Part shown: positions 16,783-39,441 of the stretch, piece by piece
How positions within the stretch are numbered: position 1 is the stretch's first letter
Layout: every line of letters starts with the position of its first letter
NCBI RefSeq assembly: GCF_036347135.1
Contig: NZ_CP108938.1
Location: 6,200,001 to 6,264,000 of the forward strand
Direction of reading: 5' to 3'
Source: Streptomyces sp. NBC_00775
GTDB lineage: Bacteria; Actinomycetota; Actinomycetes; Streptomycetales; Streptomycetaceae
Length of the DNA: 64,000 nt
Program-made: the position numbers and the translations under genes
The notes under the pieces: model-generated
What the model saw: only the letters and a program-made list of their open reading frames with translations
What the model was told of the DNA's origin: nothing
Database searches by the model: none

Positions 16783-17768
16783 GGATCCTGGTCACCGGCG
16801 GCGCCGGCTTCATCGGCTCGCACTACGCGCGCACCCTGCTGGACGGCGGATACGACGAATACGAGGGGTTCGCGGACGCCCGCGTCACCGTCCTGGACAA
16901 ACTGAGCTACGCGGGCAACCGCGACAACCTCCCGCTCCACCACCCGCGCCTGGACTTCGTCGAGGGCAGCGTCTGCGACCTGCCCCTGCTCCTCGACCTG
17001 CTGCCCGGGCACGACGCCGTGGTGCACTTCGCGGCCGAGTCGCACGTGGACCGGTCGCTGGAGTTCGCCGCCGACTTCGTCCGCACCAACGTGGGCGGCA
17101 CCCAGGCACTGCTGGAGGCCTGCCTGCGCACCGGCGTGCCGCGGGTCGTGCACGTCTCCACCGACGAGGTGTACGGGACGATCGACGAGGGCTCGTGGAC
17201 CGAGGAGTGGCCCCTGCTGCCCAACTCCCCGTACGCGGCCTCCAAGGCGGCCTCCGACCTGATCGCCCGCTCCTACTGGCGCACCCACGGCGTCGATCTG
17301 TCGATCACCCGCTGCTCCAACAACTACGGGCCCCACCAGCACCCCGAGAAGCTCATCCCGCTGTTCGTCACCAACCTCCTGGAGGGCCGTCCGCTGCCGC
17401 TGTACGGCGACGGCGCCAATGTGCGGGAGTGGCTGCACGTGGACGACCACTGCCGGGCCATCCAGCTCGTGCTGACCCGGGGCCGGGCCGGCGAGATCTA
17501 CAACGTGGGCGGCGGCAACGAGCAGACCAACCGCGACATCACCGAGCGGCTGCTGGACCTGTGCGGGGCCGACTGGTCGGCGGTCCGCCCGGTCGCCGAC
17601 CGGCTGGGCCACGACCGGCGCTACTCGCTCGACGAGACCAAGATCCGCACCGAGCTCGGCTACGCGCCGCGCATCCCCTTCGAGCGGGGCCTGGCCGACA
17701 CCGTCACCTGGTACCGCGACAACCCGCAGTGGTGGAAGGCCGGCAAGGACCGGGCGGGACAGGCGTGA
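16779..17768 (+). CDS. rmlB: dTDP-glucose 4,6-dehydratase
   Basis: A 329-residue extended SDR that converts dTDP-glucose to dTDP-4-keto-6-deoxyglucose using bound NAD. GGAGFIGSHYAR binds the cofactor. The active site is seen in STDEVYGT (Thr/Asp/Glu) and SPYAASKAASD (Tyr/Lys), with the family motif RCSNNYGPHQHPEKLIPLF. Length and motifs are those of RmlB/UrdH enzymes. It overlaps rmlA (ATGA) and the next gene (GTGA), so the early sugar steps are co-translated. Confidence 0.96.
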   Translation: MRILVTGGAGFIGSHYARTLLDGGYDEYEGFADARVTVLDKLSYAGNRDNLPLHHPRLDFVEGSVCDLPLLLDLLPGHDAVVHFAAESHVDRSLEFAADFVRTNVGGTQALLEACLRTGVPRVVHVSTDEVYGTIDEGSWTEEWPLLPNSPYAASKAASDLIARSYWRTHGVDLSITRCSNNYGPHQHPEKLIPLFVTNLLEGRPLPLYGDGANVREWLHVDDHCRAIQLVLTRGRAGEIYNVGGGNEQTNRDITERLLDLCGADWSAVRPVADRLGHDRRYSLDETKIRTELGYAPRIPFERGLADTVTWYRDNPQWWKAGKDRAGQA

Positions 17769-18694
17769 GGGGCCGCGACGTCGTGGTGCTCGGCGCCACC
17801 GGCTTCCTGGGGCGTCACATCGCCGACGCCTTCGAGGCCACGGGCGACCGGGTGCTGCGGGTGTCGCGGAGCGCGCCACCGGGAGCGGCGGGGCGCCGGG
17901 CCGCGATCGACCTCGCCGCCGCCACGACGGGAGAGCTGGCCGCCTTCCTCGCGGCGCACCGGCCCGACGTGGTGGTGAACGCCGCGGGCACCGTGTGGCA
18001 GGCCGACGAGCGGCGGATGCGCGAACTCAACGACGCGTTCGTGCGCCGCCTCGTCGCGGCCCTGCCCCAACTGCCCGTGCCCGCACGGCTGGTCCAGCTC
18101 GGCAGCGTGCACGAGTACGGCCCGGCCCCGGCCGGCGTCCCGCTCACCGAGGACCGCGAGCCGGCCCCCACCGGCACCTACGGCCGCACCAAGCTGAGCG
18201 GCACCCGGTGGGTGATCGGCGCCGCACGGGAGGGACTGGACGCGGTCGTCGTCCGCGTGGCCAACGCGTGCGGGCCCGGCGCGCCGCCCGAGAGCCTGCT
18301 CGGCAAGGTGGCCGTCGAACTGGCCCGCCAGGCCGACCGGAGGGACCCCGCGGGCGAACTGCGGCTGTCCCCGTTGCGGGCCCGGCGCGACTTCGTCGAC
18401 GTACGCGACGTGGCCGACGCGGTCGTCGCGGCAGCCGGCGCCGACCGGGGCGCGGCCGCCGGCCGGATCGTCAACGTAGGCCGTGGCGAGGCCGTTCCGG
18501 TGCGCCGGCTGGTGGACCGGATGGTCACCCTCAGCGGACTCCCGGTGCGGCTCGTGGAGCAGGAGGCCCCGGACGGGACCCGCGCCGCCCCCGAGTGGCA
18601 GCAGACAGACATCGCACTCGCCGGACGCCTGCTGAGCTGGCGGCCCCGGCGCGAGCTGGACGAATCGCTGCGAGACCTGCTCGCAGCCGTGTGA
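17765..18694 (+). CDS. NDP-hexose 4-ketoreductase
   Basis: A 309-residue extended SDR with the cofactor loop LGATGFLGRH at residue 8, QLGSVHEYGP, and a TYGRTKLSG segment giving the Tyr/Lys pair. It belongs with the 4-ketoreductases UrdR and MtmTIII/CmmUIII, which reduce the C4 keto group at the end of a dideoxy- or trideoxysugar route and so set its C4 configuration. The start is GTG 17765, overlapping the dehydratase stop. Its stereochemistry would decide rhodinose versus amicetose type, but I cannot read that from sequence. Confidence 0.88.
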   Translation: MRGRDVVVLGATGFLGRHIADAFEATGDRVLRVSRSAPPGAAGRRAAIDLAAATTGELAAFLAAHRPDVVVNAAGTVWQADERRMRELNDAFVRRLVAALPQLPVPARLVQLGSVHEYGPAPAGVPLTEDREPAPTGTYGRTKLSGTRWVIGAAREGLDAVVVRVANACGPGAPPESLLGKVAVELARQADRRDPAGELRLSPLRARRDFVDVRDVADAVVAAAGADRGAAAGRIVNVGRGEAVPVRRLVDRMVTLSGLPVRLVEQEAPDGTRAAPEWQQTDIALAGRLLSWRPRRELDESLRDLLAAV

Positions 18695-18728
18695 ACACCA
18701 TCAGCGACAACAGGCAGGAAAGGCGACG

Positions 18729-20033
18729 ATGAGCGTCCACAAGGAACTGGTTCTGGACGAGGTCCGCAAGTACCACCGCGACACCCTCGCAGACGACGGA
18801 TTCATCCCCGGCACCACCGAGATCTGGCCGTCCGGCGCCGTGCTGGACGAGGAGGACCGGGTGGCGCTGGTCGAGGCCGCGCTGGACCTGCGGATCGCGG
18901 CGGGGCGCAGCTCACGCATGTTCGAGTCCCGGTTCGCGCGCCGGATGAAGCGCCGCAAGGCCCACCTGACCAACTCCGGCTCCTCGGCCAACCTGCTCGC
19001 GACCACCGCGCTCACCTCGCACCTGCTGGAGGACACCAGGCTGCGCCCCGGCGACGAGGTGATCACGGTCGCGGCGGGCTTCCCCACCACCGTCAACCCG
19101 ATCCTGCAGAACGGCCTCGTCCCGGTCTTCGTCGACATCGAGCTCGGCACCTACAACACCACGGCGGACCGGGTCGCCGCGGCCATCGGCCCGAAGACCC
19201 GCGCGATCATCATCGCGCACGCGCTCGGCAACCCCTTCGAGGTCGCCGAGATCGCCCAGCTCGCCGAGGACCACAACCTGTTCCTCATCGAGGACAACTG
19301 CGACGCGGTCGGCGCCACCTACGGCGGACAGCTCACCGGCACCTTCGGCGACTTCACCACGGTCAGCTTCTATCCGGCCCACCACCTGACGATGGGCGAG
19401 GGCGGCGTCGTCCTCACCTCGAACCTGGCGCTGGCCCGCATCGTCGAGTCGCTGCGCGACTGGGGCCGGGACTGCTGGTGCGAGCCGGGCGAGAGCAACA
19501 AGTGCCTCAAGCGGTTCAACTACCAGATGGGCACCCTGCCGGCCGGGTACGACCACAAGTACATTTTCTCGCACGTCGGTTACAACCTGAAGGCGACCGA
19601 CCTCCAGGCGGCGCTCGGCCTCACCCAGCTCGCCAAGCTCGACGACTTCATCGACGCCCGCAAGCGCAACTGGCGGCGGCTGCGCGAGGGCCTGGACGGC
19701 ACCCCGCACCTGCTGCTGCCCGAGGCGACCCCGAACAGCGACCCCAGCTGGTTCGGCTTCGTCCTCACGGTCCAGCCGGACGCGCCGTTCTCCCGGGCCG
19801 CGCTGGTCGACTTCCTGGAGGACCGCAAGATCGGCACCCGGCGCCTGTTCGCCGGCAACCTGACCCGGCACCCCGCCTACATAGGCCAGCCGCACCGCGT
19901 AGTCGGCGACCTCGCCAACAGCGACGTCGTCACCGAGCAGACCTTCTGGGTCGGCGTCTACCCGGGGCTGACCGACGAGATGCTCGACTACGTCATCTCC
20001 TCGGTCAAGGAGTTCGTGGAGGCCAACTCATGA
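18729..20033 (+). CDS. NDP-hexose 3-dehydratase (SpnQ/UrdQ type, PLP/Fe-S)
   Basis: A 434-residue PLP enzyme of the E1/SpnQ/UrdQ group that removes the C3 hydroxyl of a 4-keto-2,6-dideoxyhexose. The group's hallmark is His in place of the PLP-binding Lys: here SFYPAHHLTMGEGG with His218-His219. The [2Fe-2S] cluster cysteines are also present (Cys249, Cys251 and Cys259 in DCWCEPGESNKC). Such enzymes need two electrons from a separate reductase, and no ferredoxin or E3-like reductase gene is visible here. It makes the final sugar a 2,3,6-trideoxyhexose. It overlaps the 2,3-dehydratase gene by ATGA. Confidence 0.94.
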   Translation: MSVHKELVLDEVRKYHRDTLADDGFIPGTTEIWPSGAVLDEEDRVALVEAALDLRIAAGRSSRMFESRFARRMKRRKAHLTNSGSSANLLATTALTSHLLEDTRLRPGDEVITVAAGFPTTVNPILQNGLVPVFVDIELGTYNTTADRVAAAIGPKTRAIIIAHALGNPFEVAEIAQLAEDHNLFLIEDNCDAVGATYGGQLTGTFGDFTTVSFYPAHHLTMGEGGVVLTSNLALARIVESLRDWGRDCWCEPGESNKCLKRFNYQMGTLPAGYDHKYIFSHVGYNLKATDLQAALGLTQLAKLDDFIDARKRNWRRLREGLDGTPHLLLPEATPNSDPSWFGFVLTVQPDAPFSRAALVDFLEDRKIGTRRLFAGNLTRHPAYIGQPHRVVGDLANSDVVTEQTFWVGVYPGLTDEMLDYVISSVKEFVEANS

Positions 20034-21421
20034 GCACCCTCACCCTGGGGCTCGCTCTCAAGCCCCGCGAGGACACGGTGCTGCCGTCCCGCATCGCGCG
20101 CTCCGCGGCTGCCACGACCGGTGCCCGGCTGCGCACCGAGGACTTCGCGGACTGGCTCGAACAGCGCCGCCGTGCCCACCGCTTCGAGGTCGACCGGATC
20201 CCGTTCGCGGAGCTCGACGGCTGGTTCTTCCAGCAGGACACCGGCGACCTGGTGCACCGCAGCGGGCGCTTCTTCTCCGTACAGGGGCTGCACGTCACCA
20301 CCGGCGACGGCGCCGTACGCGACTGGCACCAGCCCGTCATCAGCCAGCCCGAGGTCGGCATCCTCGGCATCCTCGTCAAGGAGTTCGACGGCGTCCTGCA
20401 CTTCCTGATGCAGGCCAAGATGGAGCCCGGCAACCCCAATCTGCTCCAGCTCTCGCCGACCGTGCAGGCGACCCGCAGCAACTACACCAAGGTGCACAAG
20501 GGCGCCGACGTGAAGTACATCGAGTACTTCACCGACCCGAAGCGCGGCCGGGTCCACGCCGACGTGCTCCAGTCCGAGCACGGTTCCTGGTTCCTCCACA
20601 AGAGCAACCGCAACATGATCGTCGAGGCGGTGGGCGACGTCCCCCTGCACGACGACTTCTGCTGGCTCACCCTCGGTCAGATCGGCGCCCTCCTGCACCG
20701 GGACAACGTGGTCAACATGGACTCGCGCACCGTCCTTGCCTGCGCGCCCTTCCCGGACGAGACGGACGGCGCCCTGCACTCCGACACGGAGCTGCTGTCC
20801 TGGTTCACCGCCGAACGCTCCCGCCACGACGTGAGCGCCGTACGCGTACCGCTGGAAGGTCTGCCCGGCTGGCGGCGCGGCGAGAAGACCATCAGCCACG
20901 AGGAGGGCCGCTACTTCGACGTCGTGGCGGTCCGGGTGGAGGCGGGCAGCCGCGAGGTCACCGGCTGGACCCAGCCGCTGTTCGAGCCGGTCGGCCGCGG
21001 TGTCACCGCGTTCCTGACCCGCGACATCGACGGGGTGCCGCACGTCCTGGCGCACGCCCGGGTCGAGGGCGGCTTCCTCGACACGGTCGAGCTGGGCCCC
21101 ACCGTCCAGTACACGCCCGGCAACCACGCCCATCTGGGCGAGGCGGGCCGGCCCCCCTTCCTCGACCTGGTGCTGGGCGCGAGTCCGGACCGTATCCGCT
21201 ACGAGGCCGTGCACGCAGAGGAGGGCGGCCGGTTCCTCAACGCCGAGAGCCGCTATCTGATCGTCGAGGCCGACGAGGACGAGGCGCCGCTCGACCCGCC
21301 GCCCGGCTACCGCTGGGTCACCCCGGCCCAGCTGACCACGCTCGTCCGGCACGGCCACTACGTCAACGTGCAGGGACGCACCCTGCTGGCCTGCCTGAAC
21401 GCGATGAGGACACACACCTGA
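20030..21421 (+). CDS. NDP-hexose 2,3-dehydratase
   Basis: A 463-residue member of the EvaA/UrdS/TylX3 family that eliminates the C2 hydroxyl of dTDP-4-keto-6-deoxyglucose. It is built of two tandem copies of the family domain, about residues 30-235 and 250-455. The repeats can be seen in paired segments: LLQLSPTVQATRSNYT with VELGPTVQYTPGNHA, and SNRNMIVEA with ESRYLIVEA. The unstable 3,4-diketo product is handed to the ketoreductase encoded next. Both ends overlap neighbours by one to four bases, so translation is coupled. Confidence 0.95.
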   Translation: MSTLTLGLALKPREDTVLPSRIARSAAATTGARLRTEDFADWLEQRRRAHRFEVDRIPFAELDGWFFQQDTGDLVHRSGRFFSVQGLHVTTGDGAVRDWHQPVISQPEVGILGILVKEFDGVLHFLMQAKMEPGNPNLLQLSPTVQATRSNYTKVHKGADVKYIEYFTDPKRGRVHADVLQSEHGSWFLHKSNRNMIVEAVGDVPLHDDFCWLTLGQIGALLHRDNVVNMDSRTVLACAPFPDETDGALHSDTELLSWFTAERSRHDVSAVRVPLEGLPGWRRGEKTISHEEGRYFDVVAVRVEAGSREVTGWTQPLFEPVGRGVTAFLTRDIDGVPHVLAHARVEGGFLDTVELGPTVQYTPGNHAHLGEAGRPPFLDLVLGASPDRIRYEAVHAEEGGRFLNAESRYLIVEADEDEAPLDPPPGYRWVTPAQLTTLVRHGHYVNVQGRTLLACLNAMRTHT

Positions 21422-22398
21422 TGGCACCCGTTCGGATCGGCGTGCTGGGCTGTGCGGACATCGCCCGCCGCCGCATGCTGCCCGCCATGGCGGCCGCGGA
21501 GGGCGTCGAGATCGCCGCGATCGCGAGCCGCGACACGGACCGGGCCCGCAGGCTCGCACAGCGGTACGGGGCCCGGGCCGTGCACGGCTACGCCGCACTC
21601 CTTGAGCGGGACGACATCGACGCGGTGTACGTACCGCTGCCCGCCGCGCTGCACGCGCGGTGGACGCAGGCCGCGCTGCGCGCGGGCAAGCATGTGCTCG
21701 CCGAGAAGCCGCTCACCACCGATCCGGTGACCACCGCCGAGCTGCTGGCACTGGCCCGGGCGTCCGGCCTGGTCCTGATGGAGAACGTCATGTTCGTCCA
21801 CCATCCGCAGCACGAGACGGTGCGCGGCTGGATCGCCGACGGCCTGATCGGCGAAGTCCGCGCGTTCCGCGCCGAGTTCGCGATCCCCGGGCTGCCCGAC
21901 CAGGACATCCGGCACAGCGCGGAACTCGGCGGCGGCGCCCTGCTGGACACCGGGGTGTACCCGGTCCGGGCCGCGCTGCACTTCCTCGGCGACGAGCTGC
22001 GCGTCCTGAACGCCGTGCTCCACACCGCGCCCGGCCGGTCCGTGGACAGCGCGGGCGCGGCACTGCTGAGCGCCCCCGGCGGGGTCGGCGTCCAGCTCAC
22101 GTTCGGGATCGACCACGCCTACGGCTCCCGCTACGAGGTGTGGGGGAGCGAGGGCCGCCTCACGGTCGACCGGGCCTTCACGCCCCCCGCCGACCACCGT
22201 CCGGTGATCCGCCTGGAGCGGCGGTCCGGCACCGAGCAGCGGGAGCTGGAACCCGCCGACCAGGTCCTGGCCGCGGTCCGGGCGTTCGCGGCCGCCGTCA
22301 CGTCCGGCACCCGGCCCGACGGGCACGTCCTGCGCCAGGCCGAACTTGTCGCGGACATCCAGCGGTTGGCCCGTAACACGTTGTCCGCGGTGTCATGA
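21421..22398 (+). CDS. NDP-hexose 3-ketoreductase (Gfo/Idh/MocA family)
   Basis: A 325-residue NADPH-dependent reductase (UrdT/TylC1/SpnN type) that acts directly after the 2,3-dehydratase and reduces the C3 ketone. The N-terminal Rossmann motif is VLGCADIARRRMLPA, and the family's LAEKPLTTD supplies the catalytic Lys. The long GVYPVRAALHFLG segment and the C-terminal domain are typical. Its ATG shares the A of the preceding TGA. With the preceding genes it completes 2-deoxygenation; the 3-dehydratase then removes the C3 hydroxyl formed here. Confidence 0.93.
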   Translation: MAPVRIGVLGCADIARRRMLPAMAAAEGVEIAAIASRDTDRARRLAQRYGARAVHGYAALLERDDIDAVYVPLPAALHARWTQAALRAGKHVLAEKPLTTDPVTTAELLALARASGLVLMENVMFVHHPQHETVRGWIADGLIGEVRAFRAEFAIPGLPDQDIRHSAELGGGALLDTGVYPVRAALHFLGDELRVLNAVLHTAPGRSVDSAGAALLSAPGGVGVQLTFGIDHAYGSRYEVWGSEGRLTVDRAFTPPADHRPVIRLERRSGTEQRELEPADQVLAAVRAFAAAVTSGTRPDGHVLRQAELVADIQRLARNTLSAVS

Positions 22399-22547
22399 GG
22401 ACGCGGCCGGAGCGGAACGGCGAGGGCGGCCTCACCGCGTTCGTGGCCGGCGGCGACACTTGGACGGTCGTCGGCTGACATCAGCCGTGCCCGTCCCCGC
22501 CCGGGGACGACCCGGCACCACCCAGCACCAGGAAAGGCAGAACCCCC

Positions 22548-23951
<1,404 letters not shown>

Positions 23952-23966
23952 TCCCCAGGGATCCAT

Positions 23967-24008
23967 GAGGGGCGCGGCCACAGGCCGCGCCCCTCCTTTT
24001 TTGTTTTC
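23967..24008 (+). terminator. Strong intrinsic terminator
   Basis: A perfect 13-base-pair stem (23967-23979 with 23983-23995) around an ACA loop is followed by C, six T, G and four T. It is the clearest terminator in the window and separates the sugar block from the type I PKS block. Confidence 0.92.
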
Positions 24009-24151
24009 CTGGATCTGTATTTCTTTGCACAGATCTGTCATTGACGGTTCCCTGAAGTAACTTCACGCAGGCCTGAAACAAGTGTCTTGATCCCTTAAAT
24101 GCAGATCGGAAGACTGTTCGTGAAGGGTTACTCAACCGGGGGGTCAAAAAA
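24009..24151 (+). promoter_or_regulatory. Promoter/operator region of the type I PKS operon
   Basis: About 140 bases of unusually AT-rich DNA between a terminator and the first gene of the PKS block, so a promoter is expected. TTGACG at 24041-24046 is a possible -35 box with no good -10. A perfect 13-base palindrome, TGAAGT-A-ACTTCA, lies at 24053-24065. CCTGAA recurs 21 bases apart (24051 and 24072), two helical turns, the kind of spacing activators use. CCGGGGGG before GTG 24152 serves as ribosome site. Confidence 0.6.
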
Positions 24152-25990
24152 GTGGGCGGGAAATTCGGACTGACGGAATCGCTGGCACCGCTCATCCAGG
24201 GAGCGGGCCACGAGGAATACCGCGACCAGGTCCACGCGGCCTTCCGGGACGAGCTGTTCGAGCGGCCCCTCGGGCTGAGCGACGAGGACCGCTGCGCCCT
24301 CACCTACCGCCGGCTCCGTCACCTCAACGACCGGCTCGACGTGCGGGAACCGCTGCTCGGCAACCGGCCGCTGCTCTTCACCCTCTTCGAGTTCTCCGCC
24401 CTGGCCGACCCGTCGCTGTTCTACGCCACGTTCCTGCACCACGGCACGACCATGGGCGCCGTCCGCGATTTCGGAGAAGGCCGCGAGGACCTCACCGACA
24501 TCGTCCAGTCGCTGACCTCCATGGAGTCCGTCGGCTCCCTCATGATGACCGAGCTGGGACGCGGAAACAGCAACGCGGCCATTCGCACGGAAGCCGTCTA
24601 CGACGCCGCCGCACAGGAATTCGTCCTGCACACCCCGGACGCCGCCGCCGTGAAGTTCCCGCCCGGTGTGGCGTCCCCCGGAGTGCCGCGGCTCGCCGTG
24701 GTCAGCGCCCGGCTCGTCGTCGACGGCACCGACCAGGGGCTGTTCTTCTTCGTCGTACCGATCCAGGACGCCGACGGGCCCTGCCCCGGTGTGCGCGTCG
24801 TCCCGCAGCGGCCCACCGCCCTGCTGCCCCTGGACTGCTCGCTGGTGGCCTTCGACGGGGTCCGCATCCCCTTCCGGAACTGGCTGCGCGACGGCGCCAC
24901 CCTCGACGCCGACGGCTCGTTCACCGACCCCGCAGGCGACCGGCTGGTCCGCACCCGGCGCCTGCTCGGCATCATCCGGCACGCCTGGGAGGCGGCCACC
25001 GTCGGACTCGCCGCCGTGTCCCGGGCCTCGGCCGCCGTGGCCGTCCGGCACGCGCACCGGCGCTCCACCTTCGGCCGGCTCGCCGCCGACCAGCCCGTCA
25101 TCGCCTACCGCAACCAGCAGCGCGCCCTGTTCGGCGCCCTCGCCACCGCCTATGTGACGGCCTTCGCCGCACGGTCCGTGGCCACCGAGGAGCAGCCGCG
25201 GCTCACTGCGGCCACCGTGCGCGGCTTCTCGCTCCTCAAGGTCGCCGTCGACCGGTACGCCGAGCGGGTCACCTCGCGCAGCCGCACCGCGAGCGGCGCC
25301 CTCGGCTTCTTCGCCGACAACAGGTTCCTCGACTACCAGGGTCTCGCCCACTCCTTCAACGCCGCCGCCGCGGACAACGAGATCATGCTCACCGACTCCG
25401 CGCAGACCCTCGCCGCCGGTATCGACTACACGCCGCCGTCGGCCACCCCCCTGGCCGACGCCGACTCGGACGCGGGCCAGGACCTGCTCGATCCCGCCAC
25501 CTGGACCCGGCTCGCCCACGCCCGGGAGAGCCGGCTGCACCAGGAGCTCACCGACGGGCTGCGCAAGGCGGCCGAGGCCGGACTCACCCCGTTCGAAGCG
25601 TGGAACGAGCACGGCGACCTGGGCCGGGAGCTCGCCTGGGCCCACGCCCAGTCACAGCTGACCGCCCTCGTCCGCGAGGCCCTCGACGCGGTGGCCGAGC
25701 CCGCCGCCAGGGCCGTCCTCACCGACCTGCTGGCCCTGCACGTCCTGGAGGAGACCGGCGTGCACGACGGCTGGTACCTCGCCGAGGGCCTGCTCACCGT
25801 CACCCAGGTACGCGGCCTGCGACAGCTGGCCAACGACATCTGCGCACGGCTCGCCCCGCACGCCCTGGAACTCGCCGAAGCGCTCGGCGTTCCGTACGAC
25901 GTCGTCGGCGCCCCCATCGCCACGGACGACTACGTTCAGGCCATCGCGGGCGACATGGAGCCCTTCGCGCCGCATCCCGCGACCCACTGA
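24152..25990 (+). CDS. Acyl-CoA oxidase/dehydrogenase-like flavoprotein
   Basis: A 612-residue protein with the layout of peroxisomal-type acyl-CoA oxidases: an N-terminal helical domain, a mid beta-domain with MMTELGRGNSNAAIRTEAVYD (the FAD-contacting TELGHGSN-like motif), and RHAHRRSTFGRLAADQPVIAYRNQQ opening the C-terminal helical half. It would introduce an alpha,beta double bond into an acyl thioester using FAD. Standing first in the PKS operon, it may desaturate the polyketide chain or process an extender or starter acyl group. The head motif is changed relative to canonical oxidases, so activity is not certain. Start GTG 24152 has a G-rich ribosome site. Confidence 0.82.
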   Translation: MGGKFGLTESLAPLIQGAGHEEYRDQVHAAFRDELFERPLGLSDEDRCALTYRRLRHLNDRLDVREPLLGNRPLLFTLFEFSALADPSLFYATFLHHGTTMGAVRDFGEGREDLTDIVQSLTSMESVGSLMMTELGRGNSNAAIRTEAVYDAAAQEFVLHTPDAAAVKFPPGVASPGVPRLAVVSARLVVDGTDQGLFFFVVPIQDADGPCPGVRVVPQRPTALLPLDCSLVAFDGVRIPFRNWLRDGATLDADGSFTDPAGDRLVRTRRLLGIIRHAWEAATVGLAAVSRASAAVAVRHAHRRSTFGRLAADQPVIAYRNQQRALFGALATAYVTAFAARSVATEEQPRLTAATVRGFSLLKVAVDRYAERVTSRSRTASGALGFFADNRFLDYQGLAHSFNAAAADNEIMLTDSAQTLAAGIDYTPPSATPLADADSDAGQDLLDPATWTRLAHARESRLHQELTDGLRKAAEAGLTPFEAWNEHGDLGRELAWAHAQSQLTALVREALDAVAEPAARAVLTDLLALHVLEETGVHDGWYLAEGLLTVTQVRGLRQLANDICARLAPHALELAEALGVPYDVVGAPIATDDYVQAIAGDMEPFAPHPATH

Positions 25991-26027
25991 CCGCGACCTG
26001 CTGAGCGACTTACCGCCCGCAGCTGAA

Positions 26028-26124
26028 CTGCCCGCGGCTCACTGCCCGCGGCTCACTGCCCGCGGCTCACTGCCTGTGGCTCACTGCCTGCGGCTCATTG
26101 CCCGCGGCTCGCTGCCGCAGCTCG
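26028..26124 (+). repeat. 14-base minisatellite in the PKS leader
   Basis: Consensus CTGCCCGCGGCTCA is repeated head to tail six times at exact 14-base spacing (26028, 26042, 26056, 26070, 26084, 26098), with a degenerate 13-base seventh copy. The first three are identical; later ones carry one or two changes. It lies in the 216-base gap between the acyl-CoA oxidase stop and the first PKS gene. Each unit holds the palindrome CCGCGG or a variant. The remaining 82 bases to the PKS start show nothing besides GGGGGAGAGG before the ATG. Confidence 0.9.
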
Positions 26125-26206
26125 CTGGTCGCGGCCCACCGGTCGCCCGCACGACACACACCACACGCATGCCCGTGCCCTTGGGCATGGGGGGAGAGGA
26201 ACGGAC

Positions 26207-39367
<13,161 letters not shown>

Positions 39368-39441
39368 ACGGCACCCACGGCCCGGCCGCGGGCCACGCCC
39401 CCGAAATCCCCTTCCCGGTACGACATCGCGAGGCGATCACT

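Noticed and set aside
17195..18694. A longer frame upstream of the NDP-hexose 4-ketoreductase
   Set aside because: The upstream part is antigenic-looking Arg-rich sequence overlapping the 4,6-dehydratase in another frame. The GTG at 17765 matches the start of the Rossmann fold and overlaps the dehydratase stop.
22395..22478. A 27-residue frame starting on the ATGA after the NDP-hexose 3-ketoreductase
   Set aside because: The overlap is present but the peptide has no feature and runs into ordinary leader DNA of the lpd-like gene; frames this short are frequent by chance. Not listed as a gene.
26028..26124. CRISPR array
   Set aside because: The 14-base units are directly adjacent with no unique spacers, and no cas gene is near. 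The same applies to the 24-base repeats at 53824-53919.
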